Assembly: GCA_900757485.1 (NCBI GenBank)
Contig: CAAEOA010000195.1
Location: 1-23,474 of the forward strand
From: Oscillospiraceae bacterium
Lineage (GTDB): Bacteria > Bacillota > Clostridia > Oscillospirales > Ruminococcaceae
DNA: 23,474 bases
Direction: 5' to 3'
Below, one piece after another: positions 1-8,992 of this stretch. The stretch's first letter is position 1. The number at the start of each line of letters is the position of its first letter. Under the pieces are notes generated by a model. The model was not told where the DNA came from, searched no databases, and worked only from the letters and a program-made list of their open reading frames with translations. A program made the translations under genes and the position numbers.

Positions 1-1800
1 GGATTTGTCGAAACCGAATGGGAAAAAGCAGTTGAGGCAGAACGGCCGGGCGGCGTGCTTTCGGCTCAGCAGATGCCTCCGATCAGGGTTAACCGCAGAT
101 GGGCGGCGGTCAGCAAGAAAACGCTGTCAAATTCTGTGGTGGCAGACTTCGGACAAAATTTTGCAGGCTGGGTTGCCGTAAAGGTAAAGGGCAACCCGGG
201 AAGCAAGCTCACGATCCGTTACGGAGAGACTTTAAAGCCGGACGGAAGCGTAAATCAGGATAATCTCCGCGGTGCGAAAGCACGGGATGTCTATATTCTC
301 AACGGTAACGGAGAAGAAGAATGGCATCCGCGCTTCACCTATCATGGATTCCGATATGCGCAATTGGAGCCGGACGGCGATGTTCAACTGATTGATGTTG
401 AGGCGCAGGCGGTATATACCGATGTGCAGGAGACAGGCAGCTTTGATTGCTCCGAGGAAATATTGAACCGCTGCTTTGAGATGATGCTCCGGACAGAATG
501 CAGTAATATGCATAGTGTTCCGACCGATTGTCCTCAGCGGGACGAGCGCATGGCTTGGCTCAACGATGTTACGGTTCGGTGTGAAGAAGCAATTTATAAC
601 TTTGATTTGCGGCTTTTCTACGAAAAATGGCTGGACGATATTGCCGACGCGCAGCTTCCTGCCGGCTCCATACCGGATACCGCACCGTATGTCTATTGCG
701 GGAATCCTTCGTTCCATATTTCAAGCTGTTTTGTTTTGATTCCGTGGTTGCTTTATTGTCACTATGGCGATAAAACGGCATTGGAAAAGCATTATGAGCA
801 AATGAAGCGATATGTAAGCTTTTTGGCATCACAACGCGGGGAAGACGGGGTGATAGGCGCTCCTTACTTCGGCGAGTGGGCACCGCCTGCCGCAGAATGT
901 GACCAACAAAGCCCATGGAGCGCAGAACCTGTTAATATTCCGCCGGGCACCATTTCGACCGGGTATCTTGCCTATGACTGCGTGATTATGAAAAAAGCGG
1001 CGGCTGTCATGAATCGTTCGGAAGACATTCCGGCCTTTGAAAGGCTGTTTTCCGAAACAACGGAGGCAATTAACCGAAAATATTATGATGCGGAAAAAGG
1101 ATATTATGTTCCCGGTTCTCAGGCGGTAAACATCTTTCCGTTGTTGTTGGAGTTTACTCCAGATCCGCTCCGAACGCAGAAACAGCTTCTTGACGATTTG
1201 ACGGCGCATGAATATCATATCACGACCGGCAATCAGATGACGAAATATTGGTTTGAATTGCTGGACAAACTGAATTTGAACGACGTTGCGCTTAGAATGG
1301 CGACGGATACCGGTTATCCAAGTCTTGGTTACATGGCGGAAAACGGCGCCACTACTTTGTGGGAGCGTTGGGAAAATTTGGACGGAAGCGGTATGAATTC
1401 CCATAATCATCCGATGAACGGCGCGTATACGGTATGGTATTACAAAACGCTTGCCGGAATAAAAAGAACGGGAAACGGAAGAGTAACGCTTCACCCGGCA
1501 ATCAATCTGGACATTGCCGAAGTGAAAGCCGAACTGCAAACACCGAAAGGAAAGCTGGCTGTGGCGTTTCAGAAAACCACAGATTTTACCGCAGTGTATG
1601 TTACCGTTCCGTTTAACACACAGGCTGATATTGAACTGCCGCTTGACTGCATTGCTTGCCTTGAGGAAAACCAAGAGGTGCTTTGGCGCAGAGCTGAAAA
1701 CATGGAAAATACCGAAACGGTGTTTTGCCTTTCAAGGTCTGCCGGAGAATATCATTTTATACTTCGGCGTGACAAAGAAAAGGAAAGCGGGCGCCAATGA
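1..1800 (+). CDS. Alpha-L-rhamnosidase, GH78 family (5' end cut off)
   Basis: The reading frame is open to base 1, so the start lies outside the window and 599 codons are visible. GH78 enzymes remove terminal alpha-L-rhamnose from glycans and glycosides by an inverting mechanism. The order is typical: a beta-sandwich region with MPPIRV and DFGQNFAGW (about visible residues 25-135), then an (alpha/alpha)6 barrel, then a C-terminal beta-sandwich (about 480-570). The family signature DCPQRDER lies at nt 526-549; the Glu of DER (nt 544) is the expected general acid. ATTLWERW is also present, and its Glu (nt 1363) is the expected general base. Nothing in the active site looks damaged. Full-length members are usually around 900 residues or more, so perhaps a third is missing. 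Whether it is secreted cannot be seen. No clear terminator follows. Family assignment is firm; the substrate is inferred. Confidence 0.95.
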   Translation, partial: GFVETEWEKAVEAERPGGVLSAQQMPPIRVNRRWAAVSKKTLSNSVVADFGQNFAGWVAVKVKGNPGSKLTIRYGETLKPDGSVNQDNLRGAKARDVYILNGNGEEEWHPRFTYHGFRYAQLEPDGDVQLIDVEAQAVYTDVQETGSFDCSEEILNRCFEMMLRTECSNMHSVPTDCPQRDERMAWLNDVTVRCEEAIYNFDLRLFYEKWLDDIADAQLPAGSIPDTAPYVYCGNPSFHISSCFVLIPWLLYCHYGDKTALEKHYEQMKRYVSFLASQRGEDGVIGAPYFGEWAPPAAECDQQSPWSAEPVNIPPGTISTGYLAYDCVIMKKAAAVMNRSEDIPAFERLFSETTEAINRKYYDAEKGYYVPGSQAVNIFPLLLEFTPDPLRTQKQLLDDLTAHEYHITTGNQMTKYWFELLDKLNLNDVALRMATDTGYPSLGYMAENGATTLWERWENLDGSGMNSHNHPMNGAYTVWYYKTLAGIKRTGNGRVTLHPAINLDIAEVKAELQTPKGKLAVAFQKTTDFTAVYVTVPFNTQADIELPLDCIACLEENQEVLWRRAENMENTETVFCLSRSAGEYHFILRRDKEKESGRQ

Positions 1801-1835
1801 AGTTAGAATTGTGCAACAATGTATTAGCACTGTCT

Positions 1836-1853
1836 ATTTTTGTTTACAAAAAT
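1836..1853. promoter_or_regulatory. 18-bp palindrome, possible operator
   Basis: ATTTTTGT and ACAAAAAT are perfect 8-bp inverted arms around a 2-bp centre (TT). The palindrome sits on top of the candidate -35 region of the gene starting at 1950, a classic place for a repressor site. The 2-bp centre makes it a poor RNA hairpin, so a protein-binding site is more likely. No regulator gene is visible in the window. Confidence 0.45.
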
Positions 1854-1870
1854 CAATGATATAATATAAG
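1837..1870 (+). promoter_or_regulatory. Candidate sigma-A-type promoter for the surface-protein block
   Basis: Two overlapping solutions are visible. One is TTTACA (1843-1848), a 16-bp spacer and TATAAG (1865-1870). The other is TTTTTG (1837-1842), a 17-bp spacer and a perfect TATAAT (1860-1865). Either would give a leader of about 75 nt before the start at 1950. The gap before it (1801-1836) shows no convincing terminator for the rhamnosidase gene. Confidence 0.55.
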
Positions 1871-1949
1871 CAAGTTATACAATATGTCTATTTACTGTGC
1901 GTTCAAACACAGTTGATGAAAACAAATAAAAAGAAAGGATGAATCCCCT

Positions 1950-4106
1950 ATGAAAAAGAAGTTTAGACTGGTTTCTGCGATAGTCTCAGCAGCAATGTTG
2001 GTGACTATGAGTGTAGGAACCATGCTTGCAGGTGCAACAACACCCGCTGCAGCAGTGGAACAACAAGCAGACAACGGTTCTTATAAGACAACAGTGATTA
2101 CGATGGAAAAAGAGCTTGATATTACCAGCGGAGCAGGATTTGAGGCGGCTTTCGTTGAAAAATATGGAGACTATTTTGTTTTAAACGGTCTGCCGTTAAA
2201 AGCCGGTTATAATAACCAAAATTGTCCGAATGGTGTTCGGTTTGTTTATCCGGCAGAGGGTAGTGACGCAAAATCCTTTATTTACTACTCCGACAACTGC
2301 GATTATGTAGCAACAGTCGGCGGAGATTATGCAAGTAACACAAAAGCAGTTGGCATACATAGCTGGCAGGACAATGTGCTGGAAATTAAAGAGGGACTGC
2401 CTTTTAAAGACGGTACAACGCTTGATCGTACGATTACAGCAACTTTGGCTAAAAATGCAGCTGCTTGGGCTGTAAGCGATCCGGGACCGGCAGAAGCTAC
2501 TCCAACTTCGGATATCGTAACATCCGCTGTAACAGGCGCATATGGTGCTGAAAGCAGTAGTGCTTCATACAGACCAACCACGATAGCTCTAACAAAAGAA
2601 ATGAGTGCTACCGATGCGGCAACAATGCTCAGCACATACGGTGATTTTATTACTGTCAACGGCGTTTCCATTACAGAGGCTTATGCATACAACGGCGGTG
2701 CAGGAAATGCAATTTTCTTTAGTTTTGTGAATAATAAAACCATAAAGTTTTTCTCAGATAACTGTTCTTGGGTTGGAAATGTACCCGGACACCAAGGTTC
2801 AACAGATATTCTTGGAATCAACGACGGCAAAGTATGTACCATTAAGCTTTTAGAGAACTTTCCGTTTAAAGACGGTACAAAATTAGATCGCACCATCACC
2901 TTAACACGTGAAGCAAAAGCGGACGCCGCTTGGGTTGTAAGCGATCCGGGACCGAAACCGGTTGAGCCGGTTATTCCGACTTATCCGACAACCGAATTGA
3001 CTGATGTCACCGTAGAGGGCAAACAAAACAACGACTTGATTCCGGAAGAAGCAAACGGAAACAAAGAATGGTATTGGGCTACCGTGTTGACCTTTAACAA
3101 AGAATTGCCTTCGACAGACAATGCTGAATTGCTGCGTCTCTTCGGAGAAAAGATGGTTATTAACGGCGCTCCGCTGAAAAATGCTTCGGAATATATCAAT
3201 GAAGGCGGCGGCGGAACCCCTGCTGTTATTATCAAAGCCGGCGAAGACAACAAATCCCTGATTGTTTATACCGACCGTTGGTCATGGGTAGGCAATATTA
3301 TGAGCAACAGTTCTACCAGCACGATCGGTACCCGTCCCGCACAGGATAACACCATTGAGTTGTTGAAAGGCTTCCAGTTCAAAGACGGCGTTTTAAGCGC
3401 AGACATGAAACTGGTTTTGAGCCAGAATGCAGATACATGGCAGATTGACGATCCGAATGCAGAACCTAATTTAGACGGAGTAAAAGTACTGGTTAACATG
3501 ACAAACGGCGAAGGCGGCCCCGGTATCACAGATGCTGTTTCCGGTCAGTCATGGCAGTCCGTCGCCAAAATTGTTTTTGATCAGCCGCTTACCGCAGAGG
3601 ACACTTCCGAGGAAGCAATTGTGAAAAAATTCGGTCCATATATTATCCTGAACTCCAAAACCGTAGACGAGCTTTATAAAACCAACAATCCGCAGACCGG
3701 AGTTCCGCATGCGGTTACGATGACATTGAGCGCTGATCGCAAAACGTTAACCGTTTACTGCGATGTCAGCATGCCGGGTGTGTTAACTCCTGCGCAGGAT
3801 CAGTTCGTTCTGATCTCCAAAGATTTCCCGATTACCAGCAAAAAGACATTGGAGCGCGAGGTTGCGTTTGAATACTCTGTTGCGGCGGGCGACTGGACAT
3901 TGATTGATCCTTATACGGATGAGCCTTCAGATCCCGGCACAAGCGATCCGGACGTAAGCGATCCTGACACAGATGAATCTGACATCGATGCTCCGACTGA
4001 AGACGAGCCGACTGAAACCGGCGTTCCTTTTGTCAGCGTAGGCGTGGTATTGGCTGTATTGGCAGCAAGTGCCGCAGTGCTGACCTCCAAGAAAAGAAAA
4101 GCATAA
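1950..4106 (+). CDS. Secreted surface protein with four repeats of about 130-150 residues and a sortase-like C-terminus
   Basis: I do not recognise a named family. The 718-residue product starts with a signal peptide (Lys-rich start, hydrophobic core, likely cleavage near residue 35). Four related units follow at about residues 45-178, 205-337, 370-503 and 530-653. Each pairs a segment like YGDYFVLNG with a later segment like YSDNCDYV; units 1-3 end with FKDG(T/V) and a beta-strand-like stretch, while unit 4 has lost the FKDG part. An acidic Asp/Pro/Ser/Thr linker leads to PTETG (687-691), a hydrophobic segment and a KKRKA tail. This is the layout of a cell-wall sorting signal with a non-standard pentapeptide; it may instead be a plain membrane anchor. 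AAAGGA lies 10 nt before the ATG. Its own promoter and a strong terminator right after it suggest high expression. A glycan-holding or structural surface role is an inference from its neighbours. Confidence 0.88.
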   Translation: MKKKFRLVSAIVSAAMLVTMSVGTMLAGATTPAAAVEQQADNGSYKTTVITMEKELDITSGAGFEAAFVEKYGDYFVLNGLPLKAGYNNQNCPNGVRFVYPAEGSDAKSFIYYSDNCDYVATVGGDYASNTKAVGIHSWQDNVLEIKEGLPFKDGTTLDRTITATLAKNAAAWAVSDPGPAEATPTSDIVTSAVTGAYGAESSSASYRPTTIALTKEMSATDAATMLSTYGDFITVNGVSITEAYAYNGGAGNAIFFSFVNNKTIKFFSDNCSWVGNVPGHQGSTDILGINDGKVCTIKLLENFPFKDGTKLDRTITLTREAKADAAWVVSDPGPKPVEPVIPTYPTTELTDVTVEGKQNNDLIPEEANGNKEWYWATVLTFNKELPSTDNAELLRLFGEKMVINGAPLKNASEYINEGGGGTPAVIIKAGEDNKSLIVYTDRWSWVGNIMSNSSTSTIGTRPAQDNTIELLKGFQFKDGVLSADMKLVLSQNADTWQIDDPNAEPNLDGVKVLVNMTNGEGGPGITDAVSGQSWQSVAKIVFDQPLTAEDTSEEAIVKKFGPYIILNSKTVDELYKTNNPQTGVPHAVTMTLSADRKTLTVYCDVSMPGVLTPAQDQFVLISKDFPITSKKTLEREVAFEYSVAAGDWTLIDPYTDEPSDPGTSDPDVSDPDTDESDIDAPTEDEPTETGVPFVSVGVVLAVLAASAAVLTSKKRKA
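2082..3909 (+). repeat. Four in-frame repeat units inside the surface protein
   Basis: The units start near nt 2082, 2562, 3057 and 3537. Units 1 and 2 are closest: the DNA GTAAGCGATCCGGGACCG occurs identically at 2472-2489 and 2937-2954, and TTTAAAGACGGTACAA recurs at about 2402 and 2867. Units 3 and 4 have diverged, and unit 4 lacks the FKDG segment. This points to duplication of a beta-rich module, with the unit 1/unit 2 pair the more recent or gene-converted. Confidence 0.75.
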
Positions 4107-4120
4107 GTGAGAGTAAGTGA

Positions 4121-4161
4121 AAGACGGCTTCTGACATTCCCGTCAGAAACCGTCTTTGTTT
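4121..4161 (+). terminator. Rho-independent terminator after the repeat surface protein
   Basis: Arms AAGACGG-c-TTCTGAC (4121-4135) and GTCAGAA-a-CCGTCTT (4142-4156) pair along 14 bp with one C/A mismatch around the loop ATTCCC, followed by TGTTT. Only 25 nt separate it from the next start codon, which leaves no room for a new promoter, so it probably acts as a partial terminator inside an operon. Confidence 0.87.
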
Positions 4162-4186
4162 AAACGAACAGGGCGGAGGAAACACA

Positions 4187-6313
4187 ATGTTCGCAAAATT
4201 AAAAGATTTTATCGTGAAAAACAAACTCTATGTAGGTATCGGCTCCGGTGCACTTGTTTTGTGTGTTGCAGTTGGTATTGTTTTTGCGTGTATGGGCGGC
4301 GGCAGTCAGTCCGTATTAAAAAATAATTCCAGTCTGATTTCATCCCTTGTTTCAGACTATACGGCTGTATCCGGCGAGAATTCCGAATCCGGAACGGATT
4401 CTGCGAGTGCAGACGGTTCTTCTGCAGCAGACAGTCAGAGCAACAGCAAAAATCAGTCCGGCAGCGGTCAATCGAATAACAATCAGACCGCGCTGTCTTC
4501 TACGATGAATAAAATCGGAAACAAGATTTATGCCGAAGACACTTCTAAAAACGGTTACAACTTTAACAATATTGTCGGCGTTGATGATCTCGGACGTACC
4601 TTTGGCACATTGACATCCGAAAAATCGGAAAAACAGATCGGTATGTTTTTCTCTGCCGGCGGTCAAAAAGGATTGGGAGAACCGGAATTGGCAGAAGGTA
4701 TTTATGACTGTTCCAAGATTTTGGCGATGCCAAACGGGTTAAAGCTGCTGACGGATCCGGGTTCTCTGGATCCTGAGATCAGTCCGGTTTGGGAGCCTCA
4801 TTTTTGGGCTGAACCTCTTTGGGGATATTACCGTGCCCGTGACGAATGGGTTATTTATCGTCAGCTTCAGATGCTGACCATGGCTGGCGTAGATTATATC
4901 TCTTTTGACGTATCCAATATGCTCAAAGACAGTGAATTAAATTTGCAGTCGAAAGATAATGCGTTCGGGCAAATTATGAGAATGATTATCAAGCTCAGAC
5001 AAGAGGGATGGGACGCCCCGCAAATCGTGTTCTTTACCCATTCCCGTTCTACCGACACCGTAAAACAGCTTTACAGAATGGTATACAAGAAGGGAATTTA
5101 CAAAGAAGCTTGGTATTATTATAAAGGAAAACCGTTAATTGTCGGTTATACTAACGTTGAAGACGATATTGCCGAAGCGAAGAGCCGCGGAGATAAGAGC
5201 TATTATGAACCAACGAAACCTACCCCGCATACTTCGGAAGTCAAAAACTTCTTCTCCTGGAAAGAGTCTCAGTGGCCGCAGGAGAGCTTCAAAGAGAACG
5301 GATTGCCTTGGATGGAATGGAGTTATCCTGCTCCGGTACATAACGATGTCATTAACGTCACCACAGCGGCGCATCCGTCAGTCCCGATGTCATTCTCTCT
5401 GACGCGTAAGGGCTGGATTAACTGGGGACGTGGCTGGGATCCGATTAAGAAAGTCAATGTGGCGGCGAATGTTGCAAAGGGAAGCTATTATCAGAGCACA
5501 TGGGATACCGCGCATAAGTTAAATCCGAACATGGTCTTTATCGGTGAGTGGAACGAATGGGTTTCCCAAAAGCAAATGTGGGACGGCGAGTATATGCTTT
5601 GTGATGAAGTCAACGAAGAGTATTCCCGCGACATTGAACCGATGAAGGGCGGTTTCGGCGACAATTTTTATATGCAGACGCTTCAGAATACCCGTAAATT
5701 CAAAGGTGTATCCGGAAGCACCGTCGGACAGAATAAAACAATTGACATTTATAAGAGCGCAGATCAGTGGAAAAACATCACTTCCATTTATCGCAGTACC
5801 GGAAAAACAAACATGAAGCGTGATTCTTATGGTGCATCTGATGTTGTATATTATAAGCAGGATGCAGCTCGCAACAATCTGCTGGAAGCCAAAATGGCAA
5901 ATGATTCTTCCAACTTGTATCTGTACATTCGTACCGAAAAAGCAATTACAGACTATGACGGAAAATCTAACAATTGGATGAATATTCTGATTGGAACCGG
6001 CAACGCGTCCAAAAAGGGATGGGAAGGTTACGAATATGTTATTAACCGTAGCCCCAAAAAGGACGGAAAAACTTCGGTTGATAAACTTAGCTCTAACGGA
6101 AAGGGAACCTCCGTAGGATCAGCCGAATATACCATTGACGGTAATGTAATGCAGGTTAAAATACCGTTCAGCGTTTTGGGCTCCAATGCGAAAAAAGGAA
6201 TATACTTTAAGGTTGCCGATGGAGTCAGCAAAACGACCGACATTATGGATTATTATATTTCCGGTAAATCGATGCCGTTTGGCAGAGTGAGTTATCAATA
6301 CAACCCGAAATAA
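4187..6313 (+). CDS. Membrane-anchored GH71/GH99-like TIM-barrel enzyme with CBM9-like C-terminal domain
   Basis: The 708-residue product has a basic N-terminus, one hydrophobic helix (about 15-35), a Ser/Asn/Gln-rich linker (about 40-105), a catalytic domain (about 115-500) and a C-terminal beta-sandwich (about 545-705). The beta-sandwich carries a WEGYEYVIN segment like that of CBM9/DOMON-type domains. The core has HFWAEPLWGYY, an FFTHSRS strand and GEWNEW at 453-458. In GH99 endo-alpha-mannosidases the catalytic pair lies in an E-W-H-E motif; here E454-W-N-E457 matches that spacing. The enzyme probably cleaves a glycan outside the cell while tethered to the membrane; the linkage is unknown. 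VFAC ending at Cys35 could be read as a poor lipobox, but the next gene's matching anchor has no Cys. The RBS is GGCGGAGGA. A cytoplasmic-looking paralog is encoded at 8993-10648. Confidence 0.82.
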   Translation: MFAKLKDFIVKNKLYVGIGSGALVLCVAVGIVFACMGGGSQSVLKNNSSLISSLVSDYTAVSGENSESGTDSASADGSSAADSQSNSKNQSGSGQSNNNQTALSSTMNKIGNKIYAEDTSKNGYNFNNIVGVDDLGRTFGTLTSEKSEKQIGMFFSAGGQKGLGEPELAEGIYDCSKILAMPNGLKLLTDPGSLDPEISPVWEPHFWAEPLWGYYRARDEWVIYRQLQMLTMAGVDYISFDVSNMLKDSELNLQSKDNAFGQIMRMIIKLRQEGWDAPQIVFFTHSRSTDTVKQLYRMVYKKGIYKEAWYYYKGKPLIVGYTNVEDDIAEAKSRGDKSYYEPTKPTPHTSEVKNFFSWKESQWPQESFKENGLPWMEWSYPAPVHNDVINVTTAAHPSVPMSFSLTRKGWINWGRGWDPIKKVNVAANVAKGSYYQSTWDTAHKLNPNMVFIGEWNEWVSQKQMWDGEYMLCDEVNEEYSRDIEPMKGGFGDNFYMQTLQNTRKFKGVSGSTVGQNKTIDIYKSADQWKNITSIYRSTGKTNMKRDSYGASDVVYYKQDAARNNLLEAKMANDSSNLYLYIRTEKAITDYDGKSNNWMNILIGTGNASKKGWEGYEYVINRSPKKDGKTSVDKLSSNGKGTSVGSAEYTIDGNVMQVKIPFSVLGSNAKKGIYFKVADGVSKTTDIMDYYISGKSMPFGRVSYQYNPK

Positions 6314-6348
6314 ATGTTGACGGTGCAAGAGAAAGGGATTGTCATAAA

Positions 6349-7794
6349 GTGGAAAATTTAAAAAAATTTATTTATGAGCACAAGATGACGTTGACGATTT
6401 CTGTCATCTGTGTCATTGTGGCAGCGCTTGTGGCGGCATTGATTTTCGCGTTAGTTTCTCAGGAATCGAAAACAACATTGAAAAACAATTCATCCTCTCA
6501 GGTGATTTCAGACGGGGAATCCACCCTTTCTGATAATATGTCAGCTTCTAGTGAAGGAGAGTCCGATATGTCCAGCCAAGAAAGCAACGTAGAAAATTCA
6601 AGTGTAAACAGCGCTGATAAATCCTCCGGTACAACAAGCACCGGAAACAACAACTCAGCCAGTTCAAACAAAACCAGTTCCACAGGCGGAAACAACCAAA
6701 CGCCTTCCACGAAATATATGGAGTACACAAAGTACAACCTGGATACCTATTTGACTCCTGTTTGGAAAAACAAAGTTGTTTATAATGAGTCCATCATGTT
6801 TTTCCCGAACGCAAAGACCAAAGAGTATGATCCGGCACCGTTGCTTTATACTCCTACAAAGGTGTTGTCCGTGCGTTCCTCTGATTTGAAAACCGAATTT
6901 AAAGAGGGCGTCGACTATGTGGTGGAAAACGGAAAAATCAAATTGACAAAAAATTCGAGCATCTATAAATGGGATTATAACGATTATTATTTGCAGAATC
7001 CTGCTTCCGTTCCGATTGGCAGTGTGAGAGCACCGGGTCGATATATTCGTTATGCCAGCGGCAACGAATACGCTGAAATGCAGCTTGCCGTTACTTATGA
7101 GCATAACGGAAGCTGGAGCGGAGCTGTACCGAAATACGCAGGAAGCACACTGAAAAACACGATTTCCAAATTAAAAGGGAAAAAGGCATTAAACATTGTT
7201 TATTACGGCGACAGCATCATGACCGGTTGTGAAGCAACTGCAACTCATAACATGGATCCTTTTATGCCGATTTTTACCGAAATGATAACCGCCAAGCTGA
7301 AAAAGACATATAATTACAACAATATCAACCAGTTTAACACAGCGGTCGGCGGCTGGACAGTGAATGATGGAGTCGCAGATGTTCATGCCCGTGTGACCGA
7401 GCACAATCCTGATCTGGTGGTAATCGGCTTCGGCATGAATATTCCAAGTAAAGATTCCAGCGTTGCAAAGTATGAAGAGAGCATCAGAAACATGATAAAA
7501 GACGTCCGTGCAAAAAATCCGAATGCGGAGTTCATCCTTGTTTCTACCACACTTCCCAATCCGGATTGCAATGGCTGGACATCATTACAGCCGGTTTACA
7601 AGACAGCATTGGAAAGTATTGCAAAGGATACTACCGGCGTTGCTCTTGTACCAATGACAGATATTCATCAGTATCTCTTAACCAAAAAACGATATGATGA
7701 TATGAACGGAAACGGGGTAAACCATCCAAATGACTTTTTGGCACGAATTTACGGGCAAGCAATTGCACAGTGTCTGATTGAAAATTTGGGCTAA
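6349..7794 (+). CDS. Membrane-anchored SGNH/GDSL-type esterase
   Basis: The 481-residue product starts at GTG, with GAAAGGG 11 nt upstream. An N-terminal helix (about 13-38) and a long Ser/Thr/Asn linker to about residue 115 present the enzyme outside the cell. A beta-rich domain (about 125-265) precedes the SGNH hydrolase domain (about 275-481). Block I is YYGDSI with the nucleophile Ser289, block II is GGW, block III is GFGMN, and block V is GVNHPND with His459. The Asp usually three residues before the His is Gly456 here, a substitution I recall in other NHPND-type members. Such enzymes commonly remove acetyl or other ester groups from polysaccharides, which would fit a de-esterifying helper for the GH99-like enzyme just upstream (35-nt gap). 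Its N-terminus resembles that neighbour's anchor, including a shared LKNNSS. Confidence 0.87.
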   Translation: MENLKKFIYEHKMTLTISVICVIVAALVAALIFALVSQESKTTLKNNSSSQVISDGESTLSDNMSASSEGESDMSSQESNVENSSVNSADKSSGTTSTGNNNSASSNKTSSTGGNNQTPSTKYMEYTKYNLDTYLTPVWKNKVVYNESIMFFPNAKTKEYDPAPLLYTPTKVLSVRSSDLKTEFKEGVDYVVENGKIKLTKNSSIYKWDYNDYYLQNPASVPIGSVRAPGRYIRYASGNEYAEMQLAVTYEHNGSWSGAVPKYAGSTLKNTISKLKGKKALNIVYYGDSIMTGCEATATHNMDPFMPIFTEMITAKLKKTYNYNNINQFNTAVGGWTVNDGVADVHARVTEHNPDLVVIGFGMNIPSKDSSVAKYEESIRNMIKDVRAKNPNAEFILVSTTLPNPDCNGWTSLQPVYKTALESIAKDTTGVALVPMTDIHQYLLTKKRYDDMNGNGVNHPNDFLARIYGQAIAQCLIENLG

Positions 7795-7826
7795 AAACAT
7801 TGATCCAGAAAGGTATGTGGCTTTAA

Positions 7827-8921
7827 ATGAAAAAAATAATTGCATCTTTGCTCAGCGCTGTTTTAACATTGTCCGTGGCAGCGTCAGTTTCTGCGGTAAC
7901 TACGGTGAATCCTTGGAAAGACAGTTCTATGCACATCATGGAAATTGAAAACTATGACAGCGGTTATCCGACAGGCGACATCAGTACCTTCCCGAATTTT
8001 TGGTCTTATAACAAGGAAATCGGCTTTGCGCCTGCAGGTGGGACACTCAAAAACGGGCAGTTGGTTATTAACAGTTCCGGTACAGACAGCTTTTTCTTTA
8101 AACGTGCGAAAGGCGTTGTTAGTTCTTCCTTGCTCCAAAAAGCAGAAGGAATCGGTTTTTATATCAAAAACGGAACCAAATCTGCGTTTAGATGCAGCTT
8201 TTACGGCATCGGTGATAAAGATAAAATGGATCAGGGCGCGGCAATGTTCTTCTTCAATGGAGCATCCGCTTTGTTTGTAGACATGGAAGGAAATGCGAAA
8301 ACTTTGTCAACCAGAGATAGTCTTGTAGAGATTCCAAAGGGAGCAGAGGGATATCTGCTGTTTGACTTTGCAGACTTTCAGGATGGCTGGCACAATAATG
8401 CGAAGCTGGATTTGAGCAAAACCGATTTGTTCAGTCTTGGATACCGACTCAATGACGGTGTTGTTTCCGTGCGGTATACCATTACGTTAGATCATGTGTT
8501 CCTTTACGGAAAAAACATCAGCCATGTTCCCGGAACTATTAGTATGAAAACAACAACTCCGACAGTGAGCAGCACAGCGTCAAAACCAGCAGCTACATCA
8601 TCTAAAACATCTTCCAAAGCACCTTCCGTTTCTACTCCCGGAACGGCTACTGATGTTTCTGAAGTCGAAAGCGTTACCTCTGAAATCACCTCATCCGAGG
8701 AAATAATCTCTTCTGTTTCGTCTGAGGAAACCATTGTTTCTACCGAATCTGTTGCAGAAAGCAGTGAGATTACGGCAGGTAACGACGGTACCGAAGAGAA
8801 AAAAATGAGTCCGCTCATTCCGATTTTGATTATTGCCATCATTTTAGTTGTGGCAGTGGGCGCAATCGTGATAATTGCTATGATGAAGAAGAAAAAAGAA
8901 ACAGCGGGAGGCAGCAAATAA
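7827..8921 (+). CDS. Surface protein with a predicted beta-sandwich domain and C-terminal membrane anchor
   Basis: No named family is recognised. The 364-residue product has a signal peptide (cleavage likely after about residue 23, at VSA), then a roughly 210-residue beta-rich domain (about 30-235). Alternating strands such as GIGFYIKN and YLLFDFADF, with many aromatic residues, resemble carbohydrate-binding jelly-roll domains. A Ser/Thr/Glu-rich linker follows (about 245-325), then a strong transmembrane helix (about 331-354) and a KKKKETAGGSK tail. There is no LPXTG-type motif, so it should stay in the membrane with the sandwich outside. AGAAAGG lies 13 nt before the ATG, a rather long spacing, and no better start is visible. 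It follows the esterase gene by 32 nt. A glycan-binding role beside the esterase and GH99-like enzyme is inferred. Confidence 0.8.
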   Translation: MKKIIASLLSAVLTLSVAASVSAVTTVNPWKDSSMHIMEIENYDSGYPTGDISTFPNFWSYNKEIGFAPAGGTLKNGQLVINSSGTDSFFFKRAKGVVSSSLLQKAEGIGFYIKNGTKSAFRCSFYGIGDKDKMDQGAAMFFFNGASALFVDMEGNAKTLSTRDSLVEIPKGAEGYLLFDFADFQDGWHNNAKLDLSKTDLFSLGYRLNDGVVSVRYTITLDHVFLYGKNISHVPGTISMKTTTPTVSSTASKPAATSSKTSSKAPSVSTPGTATDVSEVESVTSEITSSEEIISSVSSEETIVSTESVAESSEITAGNDGTEEKKMSPLIPILIIAIILVVAVGAIVIIAMMKKKKETAGGSK

Positions 8922-8936
8922 GATACGGATAAATGA

Positions 8937-8970
8937 GATTACCAGTCTGTTATGACTGGTAATCCGTTTA
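8937..8970 (+). terminator. Hairpin, probable weak terminator or attenuator
   Basis: GATTACCAGTC (8937-8947) and GACTGGTAATC (8954-8964) are perfect 11-bp arms around TGTTAT, followed by CGTTTA rather than a clean run of T. The start codon at 8993 is only 28 nt after the stem, so readthrough is needed unless a promoter lies further upstream. Confidence 0.6.
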
Positions 8971-8992
8971 TAATGGGGTTTGGAGTTTAGCT

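Noticed and set aside
829..1674. Long minus-strand open frame (281 codons)
   Set aside because: It lies opposite the clearly conserved GH78 gene, has no family resemblance and no ribosome binding site; it is a shadow of the real gene.
1939..1953. Five-codon frame overlapping the start of the repeat protein
   Set aside because: Its ATG touches the ribosome binding site, so translation is unlikely; the overlap looks accidental.
4280..4300. Lipobox (VFAC) in the anchored GH99-like protein
   Set aside because: Phe at position -2 is unusual, and the homologous anchor of the SGNH protein has no Cys; a transmembrane anchor explains both.
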